42,248 bases of DNA. It comes from Nocardia nova NBRC 15556. GTDB lineage: Bacteria > Actinomycetota > Actinomycetes > Mycobacteriales > Mycobacteriaceae. This document shows, piece by piece, positions 23,316 to 31,906 of the stretch. Position 1 is the first letter of the stretch, and the number at the start of each line of letters is the position of its first letter. The notes under the pieces are model-generated. The model saw only the letters and a program-made list of their open reading frames with translations. It was not told the origin of the DNA and made no database searches. The position numbers and the translations under genes are program-made. The stretch is from positions 1 to 42,248 of the forward strand of contig NZ_BDBN01000086.1 of assembly GCF_001613005.1 (NCBI RefSeq). Reading direction: 5' to 3'.

Positions 23316-23792
23316 ATGACGACCGACGTCGACGATCCGCTGCGGCTGGACCGGCAGGTATGTTTCGCCCTGGCCGTCGCGAACCGATCGGTGCTGACGG
23401 TGTATCGCCCGCTGCTGGAGCCCTTGGGGCTCACCCATCCGCAGTATCTGGTGATGCTGGCGCTGTGGGGCGAGGCTCCGATGTCGGTGAAGGCCATCGC
23501 CGAGGCGATTCAACTCGATTCCGCCACGCTGTCTCCGCTGCTCAAGCGGCTCGAGTCGGCAGGCCTCATCACCCGCCATCGTGATCCGCGCGACGAACGC
23601 ACACTGCTGATCGATCTGACCGAAGCCGGGTGGGCGCTGCGCCGCCAGGCCGAGTTGATCCCCCCGGCGGTCGTGCGGCGGCTGGGCGTGAGCCTGGCCG
23701 ATCTGGAGGAACTGCGCGAGGTACTGACCCGCGTCAACGAGGCCGCCCGGCGAGCCGCGCTCGCCGATATCCAGGGAGCTACCCATGAGTGA
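23316..23792 (+). CDS. MarR family regulator, OhrR type (one-cysteine peroxide sensor)
   Basis: A 158-residue winged-helix protein closely resembling OhrR. The order is RQVCFALAVANRSVLTVYRPLL (C16 corresponds to the reactive Cys15 of B. subtilis OhrR), then LTHPQYLVMLALW, the recognition region LDSATLSPLLKRLESAGLI, and the wing RDPRDERTLLIDLT. OhrR proteins release DNA when this Cys is oxidised by organic hydroperoxides and normally control ohr. No ohr gene is present in the window. ATG at 23316 has GAGGAGG 6 nt upstream. A perfect palindrome precedes it. The stop overlaps the start of the next gene by 8 bp, so a small membrane protein is its immediate operon partner. Confidence 0.88.
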   Translation: MTTDVDDPLRLDRQVCFALAVANRSVLTVYRPLLEPLGLTHPQYLVMLALWGEAPMSVKAIAEAIQLDSATLSPLLKRLESAGLITRHRDPRDERTLLIDLTEAGWALRRQAELIPPAVVRRLGVSLADLEELREVLTRVNEAARRAALADIQGATHE

Positions 23793-24162
23793 GCAGAAGC
23801 CGAATCCGGTTCAGCGCGTGCGCTATATCTGCGGCGCCACGCTGCCGCCCTCGATGCAGCAGTGGGTCCTTCGCGATCTGACCGGCCCGGGCGCCGCCCG
23901 CCGCTACCTGCTGCGATTCCTGGTGCCGATCATCCCCGTACTGTGCCTGTTCCTGCTGGTCCCGGGCCCGCTGTGGATCGGATTGTCGATGGCGGCGCTG
24001 CTGTACGTCCCGCTGGTCTACTTCACCATCGCGCTGATGTACGTGTATCGGCGGCACCGCCTGCTCAAGCACGGGCTCGATCCCGAACTGGCCGACATCG
24101 CCGAACGGGAGCGTGCGGCGGCCGAACGCGAGCAGTACGAACTGCGGCACGGCCGCGGCTGA
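23785..24162 (+). CDS. DUF5313-like small membrane protein
   Basis: A 125-residue protein with a short polar start (MSEQKPNPVQRVRYICGATLP), a region ending in DLTGPGAARRYLLRF, two membrane helices (about 46-63 and 67-92), and a charged C-terminal helix rich in Glu/Arg (IAERERAAAEREQYELRHGRG). The PNPxxRxxYxxGxxLPxxxxxWVxxDLTGPGAxxR pattern matches the mycobacterial DUF5313 family as I recall it; function unknown. It overlaps the OhrR-like gene by 8 bp, so it is under the same peroxide-responsive promoter. Confidence 0.75.
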   Translation: MSEQKPNPVQRVRYICGATLPPSMQQWVLRDLTGPGAARRYLLRFLVPIIPVLCLFLLVPGPLWIGLSMAALLYVPLVYFTIALMYVYRRHRLLKHGLDPELADIAERERAAAEREQYELRHGRG

Positions 24163-24372
24163 CGCCCACGCGGTCGCGGAATGTGTGCCCGCCGAACCGA
24201 TTCCGTGCCACGACGCGAACGACCGGTCTCGGCTCGTCGCGCCCGCGGTCGGTTATCGGGGGTGTACTGTAAGTCCTGTCGGTAATCGCACAGTGCGCTG
24301 TGCGCGCGAGCGGTGCGGCCGATTCGCTGGCCGGACGGGCCGTCGATGGTGAGAGTCTGAAGGACATCCGAT

Positions 24373-24528
24373 ATGAGTGAGCAGCCGAATCTGTTCAGCC
24401 ACAGTCCGGTACCCATCGAGACGCCGGCACCTGCCGGCGGGGTGGCGCATCGTCCGCTGTTTCGCAGTGCGAGTTCCTCGGCCGGACCCGAGGGCGGGGA
24501 GGCGCCCGCCGACGATATAGCCCGGTAA
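24373..24528 (+). CDS. Small hypothetical protein of 51 residues
   Basis: ATG at 24373 is preceded by AAGGAC 7 nt upstream. The protein starts MSEQPNLFSHSPVPIETPAP and continues with a low-complexity Ser/Gly/Ala/Glu tail ending in ADDIAR. It has no membrane segment and no Cys and looks disordered. Codon positions are GC3-biased like a real gene. It lies 210 bp after the DUF5313-like gene. I do not recognise it; a small stress or ribosomally made precursor peptide is possible but nothing specific supports that. Confidence 0.45.
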   Translation: MSEQPNLFSHSPVPIETPAPAGGVAHRPLFRSASSSAGPEGGEAPADDIAR

Positions 24529-24633
24529 TCCACACGGCGCCCGTAGTCGATCAGTCCGGGATCACGGACACGATCCGGCAACGGGCGCGCCCGTGCGCAC
24601 CGGCGGCGATCGCGGTGAACGGGCGCGGACACG

Positions 24634-24678
24634 CGGTCGCGGCGGGAATTGATACGAAACCTATATCCGCCGCGACCG
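24634..24678. terminator. Hairpin in the 24529-24844 intergenic region
   Basis: The arms CGGTCGCGGCGG (24634-24645) and CCGCCGCGACCG (24667-24678) are a perfect 12-bp inverted repeat with a 21-nt AT-rich loop. It lies 106 bp after the 51-residue ORF and 166 bp before the next gene, the only strong structure in this 316-bp gap. It is probably a terminator; the loop could also be a protein-binding site. Confidence 0.5.
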
Positions 24679-24844
24679 AACCGTTAGCAAATCATCATCG
24701 AATTGCCGATTTTCGCTCTTGGACGGTGATCAGATGCCGAAAGAGGGCTTTCGTGCTCCGGTAATGTCGGTCCCGCAATCATTCGGCTAACGAATCGGCG
24801 GGGAAGTCACAACCAGGCGCTACCTGCTGGGGACGGAGTCCGGC

Positions 24845-26287
24845 ATGAGTGCTGTGACTTTCGGTTCCCCGGATATCCGGGGGCACGTACATCGGTTGTC
24901 GGCCGGAATCACCGACGCGCAATGGCTGCGAGTGGCCGTGGAAACCTCGGCCGCATGCGTCAGCGCCGCGATCGCCGGGCTGGCCATGATGATGCCGATC
25001 AGCCAATCCTGGCTGTCGCCGGGATCGGCGCTGCAGGTCGACCTGCTGATCTTCAATATGCCGCTGGCCCTCACCGCCGGCGCGCTGATCGCCGTCATCG
25101 CGGTCTCGGTGTCGGCGGCGATCGGCAGCAGCCGCCTGGCCTGGTGCGCGGTCTTCTGTGCGACCTCGGCGATGCTGGTGAACCACACCCTGCTGGTGAA
25201 GCTGGAGACCCGGACCCTGTCGACGCTCAACTACGTCGACTCCATGCTCGCCGGAGTGATCCTGGGCTGTCTGGCCGCGGCGGTGTGGCATCGGCGAGCC
25301 CCTGCCGGGGGGTATCTGTTCGGTGCGCTGGCTTCGATTCTGTTCGCCGACCTCACCCAGGCGCCGGATTTCGCCTCCACCGTCGCGGGGGAGGGCATAA
25401 TGCGCGGGGCGCCTCCGGTCTGGATGATTGTCGTCGCACTCGTCCTGATGCTCGGCACGGCCCTGCTCTTTCGCCAAGAACAGCGACCGGAACCCGACGA
25501 CAGTGCGGTGGTACCGCTGAAACCGGTGGTGTCGGCGGTCGTGATCGTCTCGGCGACGCTGGGGACCTCCGTCTGGATGGCCCGCGGCGGCGCGCTGGTA
25601 TCGATTCTGGTGGGCGGGGCGCTCCTGCTGCTCGCGACCGCGGTGGCGGCGCTGCTGCTTCCCGGACGCGACGGAATGCTGGTGGTGGTGATGGTGGCCT
25701 TCGCTTCCGCGGGGTCGGCCCTGCTCACCGTTCCGCGGCCGGCCTGGTCGACCGTGCTGGTGGTCGCGGCCGCGGGCGCCGGCCTCTACGCCGGATGGCG
25801 CATTCGCCTGCCGTTGCAGGCTGTCGCCGGATCCGTCGCGCTGTCCATCGCCGCTGCGGTGAGCTCGTCGCTGGTGGACGTCCCGACCGCGGCGGTAACA
25901 GTGCCGAGCTGTATCGCACTGGCGGTGGTCGCCGGATATGCGCTGGGATGTGCCATCGGCCCGCGAGCGACCAGTGCGGTCGTCGGCATCGTCATCCTGT
26001 TCGTGCCGTCCGCGGGGGTGGCTCTGCAGGGTCGCGACCTCGGCCGGATCGAATATTCGCATACCTGGTTCCGCAGTGCGGAGGCCGCGGTCACCGCGGT
26101 GCCGGGACTCGTCGCGGCCGGGATCGGCATCGGGTGCGCCGCCATCGCGCTGCTCATCGGGCGGCTGCGGCCGGGCGATCCCTTCGGCCGGCACGCCGCC
26201 GACAGCGCGGAGAAGCCGAATCCGGCTCAGGCGCGGCGCAATTCGCTCACCACCGCGAAGTCGACGCCGTCGGCATCGGCGAGGTAG
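24845..26287 (+). CDS. Polytopic integral membrane protein, function unknown
   Basis: A 480-residue protein with about 11-12 hydrophobic helices in two clusters, separated by a polar stretch near residues 208-220 (FRQEQRPEPDDSAVVPLKP). The first cluster opens with AETSAACVSAAIAGLAMMMP-like sequence, the second with VVSAVVIVSATLGTSVW. It has the look of a FUSC- or permease-like protein, but I do not see a diagnostic motif. ATG at 24845 follows GGACGGAG. The last 61 bp overlap the 3' end of the minus-strand binding-protein gene, which is a long convergent overlap. The tail (AEKPNPAQARRNSLTTAKST) is polar. Confidence 0.75.
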   Translation: MSAVTFGSPDIRGHVHRLSAGITDAQWLRVAVETSAACVSAAIAGLAMMMPISQSWLSPGSALQVDLLIFNMPLALTAGALIAVIAVSVSAAIGSSRLAWCAVFCATSAMLVNHTLLVKLETRTLSTLNYVDSMLAGVILGCLAAAVWHRRAPAGGYLFGALASILFADLTQAPDFASTVAGEGIMRGAPPVWMIVVALVLMLGTALLFRQEQRPEPDDSAVVPLKPVVSAVVIVSATLGTSVWMARGGALVSILVGGALLLLATAVAALLLPGRDGMLVVVMVAFASAGSALLTVPRPAWSTVLVVAAAGAGLYAGWRIRLPLQAVAGSVALSIAAAVSSSLVDVPTAAVTVPSCIALAVVAGYALGCAIGPRATSAVVGIVILFVPSAGVALQGRDLGRIEYSHTWFRSAEAAVTAVPGLVAAGIGIGCAAIALLIGRLRPGDPFGRHAADSAEKPNPAQARRNSLTTAKSTPSASAR

Positions 26288-27309
26288 ACCGGCTGGGTGG
26301 TGTGCGCGCCGCGCACCTTCACCTCACCGCGCGGGCCGCCGTAGCGAACCCGGGCGGCATGGCGTTCGATGGCGCGCACGTCGAGGCTGCGCGCCGCCTC
26401 CGCCAGCGAGGCGAACAGCAGCAGGCCCTCGTAACAGGATTCGCCGATATTGTTCAGCGCGGGTGCGAAGGTGCCGTACCGAGCCGTGTAGCGGCTGCCG
26501 AAATCCATCGCCTCGGGCGAGACCACACTCTCGAAATAGCCTGAGGCGGTGAATAATCCGCGGGTGCTGTCCGGGCCACCCGCGAACAGGACGTCCTCGC
26601 CGATCATCATGCTCAGCCGCAACCGGTGCTCGTCGAGACCCGCGCGGGCGAAGGCGCGATTGAACGCCGCGCAGTCGGCGCCGACCAGCAACAGCAGCAC
26701 CCCCTGCGCCGAGGAGTGGCGAATCAGGTCGAGGGCCGGACCGAAGGCGCGGCTGCCGAGCGGGACGAATGCCTCGCCGACGATGTCGATGTCGCCGAAT
26801 GCCGCCGCCTCGCGGGTGACCCGGGCGGTTTCGCGCGGCCACACGTAATCGTTGCCGACGATGCACCAGCGGCGGATGCCCTGCTCCGTGCGCAGCCAGC
26901 GCAGCGCGGGAAAGAGCTGATGATCGGGCGTCTCGCCCACCATGTACACGCCGTCGGAATTCTCGCCGCCCTCGTAGAACGTGGTGTAGACGTACGGGAC
27001 CCGCCCTGCCGTGCGGGGCGTCAGCACCCGGCGGGCATTGGACAGGTGCCAGCCCACCACGCCGTCGACGGCGCCGGTGCCGATCATGCGATCGATTCGT
27101 TCGGCCAGCAGTGGCAGCGGTGCGCCCGAATCGACCGTGTGCAATCGCACCGGCCGCTCGAGAATTCCGCCCGCGCGATTGATGTCCTCCACCGCCAGCG
27201 CGGCGCACGCCTCACAGGAGGGGCCGAACAGGCCCGCCGGTCCGCTACCGGGCACCACCAGCGCGATATCGACGGTGTCGCGCCCGCCGCGGGAGTTCGA
27301 AATCCTCAC
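26227..27309 (-). CDS. Periplasmic-binding-protein-fold (AmiC/urea-type) ligand-binding protein
   Basis: A 360-residue type-1 binding-protein fold of the branched-chain amino acid/amide/urea group: VDIALVVPGSGPAGLFGPSCEACAALAVEDINRAGGI at the start, VVGWHLSNARRVLTP, PYVYTTFYEGGE, RRWCIVGNDYVWPRE and VLLLLVGADCAAFNRAF follow the AmiC/FmdD pattern. I chose GTG at 27309 because GGAGG lies 5 nt upstream; ATG at 27366 is an alternative adding 19 residues. Neither start gives a signal peptide or lipobox, and no permease or ATPase genes are nearby. It may therefore act inside the cell as a ligand sensor, as AmiC does, rather than in transport. It is divergent from the metal ATPase. Confidence 0.8.
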   Translation of the reverse strand: MRISNSRGGRDTVDIALVVPGSGPAGLFGPSCEACAALAVEDINRAGGILERPVRLHTVDSGAPLPLLAERIDRMIGTGAVDGVVGWHLSNARRVLTPRTAGRVPYVYTTFYEGGENSDGVYMVGETPDHQLFPALRWLRTEQGIRRWCIVGNDYVWPRETARVTREAAAFGDIDIVGEAFVPLGSRAFGPALDLIRHSSAQGVLLLLVGADCAAFNRAFARAGLDEHRLRLSMMIGEDVLFAGGPDSTRGLFTASGYFESVVSPEAMDFGSRYTARYGTFAPALNNIGESCYEGLLLFASLAEAARSLDVRAIERHAARVRYGGPRGEVKVRGAHTTQPVYLADADGVDFAVVSELRRA

Positions 27310-27433
27310 CGGAACCTCCGCCGCCCGAAACGTCCATCGCCGAATAGTCGCCCCCGAGCCGACCATGTTAACGACGGCCCGTGTGGGTGGCGAGCGGCGA
27401 CCTTCCAGGGCTGGTGAAGGGGCCTCGTTTGGC

Positions 27434-27454
27434 ATATACCCCCTGTGGGTATAT
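27434..27454. promoter_or_regulatory. Copper-type operator (TACCC-N5-GGGTA) upstream of the metal ATPase
   Basis: ATATACCC (27434-27441), a 5-nt spacer and GGGTATAT (27447-27454) form a perfect palindrome. Its core is exactly TACCC-N5-GGGTA, the motif described for the mycobacterial copper sensor RicR and close to CsoR sites. It ends 41 bp before the ATPase start. No csoR/ricR gene is in the window. Confidence 0.75.
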
Positions 27455-27495
27455 GGTCGTGGTAATCGCTCGGCCTGTCGAGAGGAGTCGTGCAC

Positions 27496-29829
27496 ATGGA
27501 CGGCAACGGCCATGAAACCGTGGTACTGGATCTGAACGGCCTGCACTGGGCGAGCCGGCGGCAGGTCGCCACCCGGGTCCTGCAACGCCGCCCCGGCGTG
27601 CTCGAGGCCACGGTCAATCCCGCCGCCCAGACCGCGACGGTCAGCTTCGACCCGGGCCGGACCTCGGTCCACGATTTGCGGGAGTGGTTGCGCGACTGCG
27701 GGATCCACTGCTCCGGCCGATCGGTTCCCCGGCACGTCTGCGATCCGCTGGCCGAGCCGTCCGGCCCGTCTCGTCCCGACGGCGCGCACCGGCACGAACC
27801 CGCGGAGCCCAGGCACGATCACCACGGCACCCACGACCACCACGACATGTCGATGGCCGCGATGGCCGCCGACATGCGCAACCGATTTCTGGTCGCGCTG
27901 GTGTTCTCGGTGCTGGTCATGGTGTGGTCACCGATGGCGACGGACATGTTCGGCATCGACCTGCCGGTGCCGTTCGGGCTACGCCAGGATGTGTGGGCGC
28001 TGATCCTGAGTCTGCCGGTGATCGGCTATTCGTCGACGATCTTCTTCACCGGTGCGTGGCAGGCGCTGCGGGCGCGGACCCTCGACATGATGGTGCTGGT
28101 CGCGGTCGCCATCGGGGCGGGATGGCTGTATTCGCTCGCGATCACGCTGACCGGCGGCGGCGAGGTCTTCTACGAGGCGTCGACCATGCTCGCCACCTTC
28201 GTGCTGCTCGGGCACTGGTTCGAGATGCGCGCCCGGGGCGGCGCCACCGACGCCATCCGCACGCTGCTCGACCTCGCGCCACCGCGCGCGGTGGTGGTGC
28301 GTGACGGCGAGGAGGTGGAGATTCCCACCGCCGAGGTCGCCGTCGGTGATCTGCTGCTGGTGCGGCCGGGCGCCAAGATCCCGGTCGACGGCGTCGTGGA
28401 AGACGGCGACAGCGACGTCGACGAGTCGATGGTGACCGGGGAGAGTCTGCCGGTGCACAAGCAACCGGGTGCTCCGGTGATCGGCGCGAGCATCAACGTC
28501 GACGGCACCCTGCGCGTGCGTGCGGACAAGGTCGGTTCCGACACCGCGCTGGCGCAGATCGTGAATCTGGTTCAGCAGGCGCAGAATTCGAAGGCGCCGG
28601 GCCAGAAACTGGCCGACCGCGCGGCGTTCTGGCTGGTACTGGTCGCACTGATCGGCGGTGCGGTCACGCTGGCGGGATGGTTGCTCGCCGGAGCCACCTT
28701 CGCCACGGCCATGTTGTTCGCCATCACCGTCGTGGTGATCACCTGCCCCGACGCCCTGGGCCTGGCCACGCCGACGGCCGTCATGGTCGGCACCGGACTG
28801 GGCGCTCGCCGGGGCGTGCTGTTCAAGAACGCGCTGGCCCTGGAGACGGCGGCGCGCGTCGACGTGGTGGTGCTGGACAAGACCGGCACGCTGACGAAGG
28901 GCGAACCGGCCGTCACCGAATTCGTGACCGCGGCGGCGGAGCCCTCGCCCCGGCTGCTCGCGGCGCTGGCCGCGGTCGAACGGGAATCGGAACACCCACT
29001 GGCACAGGCGATCGTCCGCTACGCGCAGGAGCGCGGCGCCGCGCCGGCGCGGGCCGAGAAGTTCGAGAACGTGCCGGGACACGGCGCCGTCGCGACGGTC
29101 GACGGGCAGCGTGTCGTGGTCGGCAACCGGCGACTGCTGGATCGGGAGGGGATCGAACTCGGCGAATTGGCCGACGCTCGGGCCCGGATCGCGGACGGCG
29201 GGCAGACCGCCGTGCTGGTGGCGGTCGACGACAAGGCGGTCGCGGTGGTCGGGATCGCCGACGAACCCCGTGAGACCGCCGCCGCGGCGGTGCGCGAAAT
29301 GCACGATCTGGGTGTGGAAGTCGTGATGCTGACCGGCGACAATCGCGCCACGGCCGATCGTATCGCGGCCGAATTGGGCATCGATACCGTCATCGCGGAG
29401 GTGCTGCCGGGCGACAAGGCCGACACCATCGCGCAATTACAGTCGGGCGGAAGGAAAGTCGCGATGGTGGGCGACGGCGTGAACGACGCGCCCGCGCTGG
29501 CACGGGCCGACCTCGGCATCGCCATCGGGGCCGGCACGGACGTGGCCATCGACACCGCGGATGTCGTGCTGATGCGATCGGACCCGCTCGATGTGCCCAC
29601 CGCCTTACGGATCGGCCGCGGCACGCTGCGCAAGATGCATCAGAACCTGGCGTGGGCGGTGGGATACAACGCGGTCGCACTCCCGATCGCGGCCGGCGTG
29701 CTCGAACCGGCCTTCGGATTCACCCTCCGCCCGGAGATCGCCGCACTGACCATGTCGGGATCCAGTATCATCGTCGCGCTGAACGCGGTGTCGCTCAAAC
29801 GACTTCGGCTTCCCGAGCCGCAGGGCTGA
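27496..29829 (+). CDS. P1B-type heavy-metal ATPase with CPD motif
   Basis: A 777-residue P-type ATPase. Order: a degenerate HMA-like domain (about 5-70) in which the usual GMTCxxC is replaced by GLHWASRR; a His-rich linker (HRHEPAEPRHDHHGTHDHHD); about eight membrane helices; T314-GES (actuator); C417-P-D in helix 6; D461-KTGT (phosphorylation site); S498-EHP; and GDGVNDAP. The membrane motif is CPC in Cu(I) pumps and CPH in CopB types; CPD is unusual and makes the metal uncertain. ATG at 27496 sits 8 nt after GAGGAG; GTG at 27490 is too close. The upstream TACCC-N5-GGGTA operator argues for copper. It is probably an exporter for detoxification. Confidence 0.9.
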   Translation: MDGNGHETVVLDLNGLHWASRRQVATRVLQRRPGVLEATVNPAAQTATVSFDPGRTSVHDLREWLRDCGIHCSGRSVPRHVCDPLAEPSGPSRPDGAHRHEPAEPRHDHHGTHDHHDMSMAAMAADMRNRFLVALVFSVLVMVWSPMATDMFGIDLPVPFGLRQDVWALILSLPVIGYSSTIFFTGAWQALRARTLDMMVLVAVAIGAGWLYSLAITLTGGGEVFYEASTMLATFVLLGHWFEMRARGGATDAIRTLLDLAPPRAVVVRDGEEVEIPTAEVAVGDLLLVRPGAKIPVDGVVEDGDSDVDESMVTGESLPVHKQPGAPVIGASINVDGTLRVRADKVGSDTALAQIVNLVQQAQNSKAPGQKLADRAAFWLVLVALIGGAVTLAGWLLAGATFATAMLFAITVVVITCPDALGLATPTAVMVGTGLGARRGVLFKNALALETAARVDVVVLDKTGTLTKGEPAVTEFVTAAAEPSPRLLAALAAVERESEHPLAQAIVRYAQERGAAPARAEKFENVPGHGAVATVDGQRVVVGNRRLLDREGIELGELADARARIADGGQTAVLVAVDDKAVAVVGIADEPRETAAAAVREMHDLGVEVVMLTGDNRATADRIAAELGIDTVIAEVLPGDKADTIAQLQSGGRKVAMVGDGVNDAPALARADLGIAIGAGTDVAIDTADVVLMRSDPLDVPTALRIGRGTLRKMHQNLAWAVGYNAVALPIAAGVLEPAFGFTLRPEIAALTMSGSSIIVALNAVSLKRLRLPEPQG

Positions 29830-29873
29830 GACCCGGAGCGGCCGGACGGCCGGGAGCCGCGAGGATGCCGCCG

Positions 29874-31112
29874 CTACGGCCGGGCGACGGGCGAGCGGGG
29901 AACGACCGCCGAGATCTGTGCGCACAACTGCCAGGGCCGCTCGGTGTCCACGGTCGACTTACCGCTGGTCAGAATCGCGCCGGACAGTCCGCGGTCGAGG
30001 TCGGCCCAGCCGTACTGGGTGGTCAATCCGCTACGGCCGAAATGCTTTTCGGTGTGGGCGCCGAATTTCGACCGCCGCCCGCCCAGCTCGAAGCCGGCTC
30101 GACTGACCCGGCCGGCGATGCCGGGGATCCGGGGAGCGGGTGCGATCGCGCTGTGCAGAGTGTCGGGAGACAGGATCCGCACGCCGTCGAGTTCCCCACC
30201 GCGACAAAGGATTTCGTAGAAGCGCGAGAGTTCCGCGGCAGTGGTCACGAGATTGCCGGAGGGAAGCTCCGCGGTGAGGAACGCGCGCACCGAATCCGCC
30301 GAGGTCGAGGCGCTCATTCCACCGCCGAGTGCCTTGCCGGCCACCACCGACCAGGCCCGGGAGGGTCGCGGTCCGGTGCGCACACTCGGCACCACCCGGT
30401 CGACGTCCTCCGGGCTCACCCCGAAGGTCGTCCACCGGAAACCGAGCGGATTCAGCACCTGCTCGGCGAGATGGTCGCGCATCCGTTTGCCGGTCGCGCG
30501 CTGGACCAGCAGACGCAGGATCAATCCACTGGTCAATGCGTGATAGACGCGAAACCGCCGGGGCGGCCAACTCGGCCGCAACTCGGTCAGCGCCCGCACC
30601 GCGACCTCCTCGTCGACGACGGCGTCGAAGCCGCGGTAGCCCGCCGGCATGAACGGCACCCCGGCGGCGTGGGAGAGCACATCGGCGATGGTGATGCGGC
30701 CCTTGCCGTGCGCGGCGAATTCCGGAATGTAGTCGCACACCCGGTCTTCCGGCGCGAAGGCGCCCTGTTCGATCAGCATCGCCGTCACCGTCGCGGCGAC
30801 GCCTTTGGCGGTGGAGAAACCGCAGAACGGAGAGTCGACGGTGATCGGTATGCGTTCGACGTCGGGTCCGTCGCCGGGGGCGTTACCCCAGCCGTGGCCG
30901 ATAGCCCGGTTCAGCACGATCGCGCCGTGGCGGCGCAGGCAGATCTGGATCGCCGGAGTGGTTCCCATCCGGTACCACGCGCGGACCGACTCCCACACCG
31001 CCTCGACGTCGCCTCGGCGCAGACCCACCACGGTGGGGTCGTCCTCGGGGCCCACCGCGGTCACGGTGTCCGGGTCGGCGGGTACGGGAACCATCGGGGC
31101 GACACTGCTCAC
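29874..31112 (-). CDS. Serine hydrolase of the class C beta-lactamase/esterase family
   Basis: A 412-residue protein of the beta-lactamase/transpeptidase-like fold. The nucleophile motif is S-T-A-K in CGFSTAKGVAATV, the second motif Tyr is in YHALTSGLILRLLV, and the expected DVLSHAAGVP and GFRWTTFG segments are present. Such proteins in actinobacteria are mostly esterases or lipid-active hydrolases, not antibiotic resistance enzymes. There is no signal peptide. The start is uncertain: GTG at 31112 leaves a 41-bp gap to mgtC, while ATG at 31190 would overlap it; no strong ribosome site decides. It probably lies in one transcript with mgtC. Confidence 0.82.
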   Translation of the reverse strand: MSSVAPMVPVPADPDTVTAVGPEDDPTVVGLRRGDVEAVWESVRAWYRMGTTPAIQICLRRHGAIVLNRAIGHGWGNAPGDGPDVERIPITVDSPFCGFSTAKGVAATVTAMLIEQGAFAPEDRVCDYIPEFAAHGKGRITIADVLSHAAGVPFMPAGYRGFDAVVDEEVAVRALTELRPSWPPRRFRVYHALTSGLILRLLVQRATGKRMRDHLAEQVLNPLGFRWTTFGVSPEDVDRVVPSVRTGPRPSRAWSVVAGKALGGGMSASTSADSVRAFLTAELPSGNLVTTAAELSRFYEILCRGGELDGVRILSPDTLHSAIAPAPRIPGIAGRVSRAGFELGGRRSKFGAHTEKHFGRSGLTTQYGWADLDRGLSGAILTSGKSTVDTERPWQLCAQISAVVPRSPVARP

Positions 31113-31153
31113 GGCGTCAGCATAGTGATCGAAGGCATCGGTGCAGGTCAGAG

Positions 31154-31864
31154 CTACAGCCCGGGCGCGACCGGTTCGACCGTGCGCCATCCGACGCTGG
31201 TCACCGACGGTTCCAGGCTCAGCCGGCTGACCGCCGATTCCATCTGCCGGTCGTCGCGCTGATCGCCGACCAGATCCGCGCGCACCTCCACCCGGCCGGC
31301 ATCCTCGGCGTTGGCGCTGGCGACCGACACGAGCCGGAAGTCCGTGCGCGTCAACGCCTGGACCAGCAGCGCGCGCACATGCGCTTCGTGCGCGTCGTCG
31401 GTGACGGCGGTGAACGCGTAGTGCGCTGGCTGCTCGTTACCCGATTCCGGCTGGCGGTCGACCGCTCGCCCGGCCGCCCGCAACGCGATATTGACGATGA
31501 CCACCGCGACCGTTCCCGCCGCCGCGGTGCCGTACATCCCGGCGCCGGAGAGCGCGCCCACCGCCGCCGCGCACCAGAGTGTCGCGGCGGTGTTGAGCCC
31601 CCGCACGTTCAATCCGTCGCGGATGATCACACCCGCGCCGAGAAAGCCGATACCGGAAACGATTTGGGCCGCGACCCGGGTCGGATCGGCGGCGCCGCCG
31701 TGAAAGCCGTGCGCGGACAGCAGCACGAACAACGCCGCGCCCGCGGAGACCAGGGCGTTGGTCCGCAATCCGGCCATCCGGGCCCGGTACTGCCGTTCGA
31801 AACCGATCACCGCACCGAGACCGACACCGGTGGCCAGGCGCAGCAGCATCTCCCAAGTCGACAT
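31154..31864 (-). CDS. mgtC: MgtC/SapB family membrane protein
   Basis: A 236-residue protein with four to five N-terminal helices and a cytoplasmic ACT-like domain (about 150-236), the MgtC/SapB architecture. Signature segments are LGAVIGFERQYRARMAGLRTNALVSAGAALF, QIVSGIGFLGAGVII and GLNTAATLWCAAAVG. MgtC proteins help cells live at low magnesium or in acid and modulate F-type ATPase rather than transporting Mg2+. ATG at 31864 is preceded by AAGGG. A 29-codon ORF with a strong ribosome site ends 42 bp upstream. The gene is divergent from an M-box riboswitch and NRMT-like transporter, tying both to magnesium. Confidence 0.9.
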   Translation of the reverse strand: MSTWEMLLRLATGVGLGAVIGFERQYRARMAGLRTNALVSAGAALFVLLSAHGFHGGAADPTRVAAQIVSGIGFLGAGVIIRDGLNVRGLNTAATLWCAAAVGALSGAGMYGTAAAGTVAVVIVNIALRAAGRAVDRQPESGNEQPAHYAFTAVTDDAHEAHVRALLVQALTRTDFRLVSVASANAEDAGRVEVRADLVGDQRDDRQMESAVSRLSLEPSVTSVGWRTVEPVAPGL

Positions 31865-31906
31865 GAGACAACCCTTCGATGGAGGGCGAGAACTCGCGCG
31901 CGCAGG

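Noticed and set aside
24845..26287. Calling the polytopic protein a FUSC or drug exporter.
   Set aside because: The helix layout is compatible, but I could not find a diagnostic motif, so the function is left open.
29874..31112. Calling the serine hydrolase a beta-lactamase resistance gene.
   Set aside because: It has the SxxK motif, but no export signal and no typical class C active-site surroundings. In this group such proteins are usually esterases.
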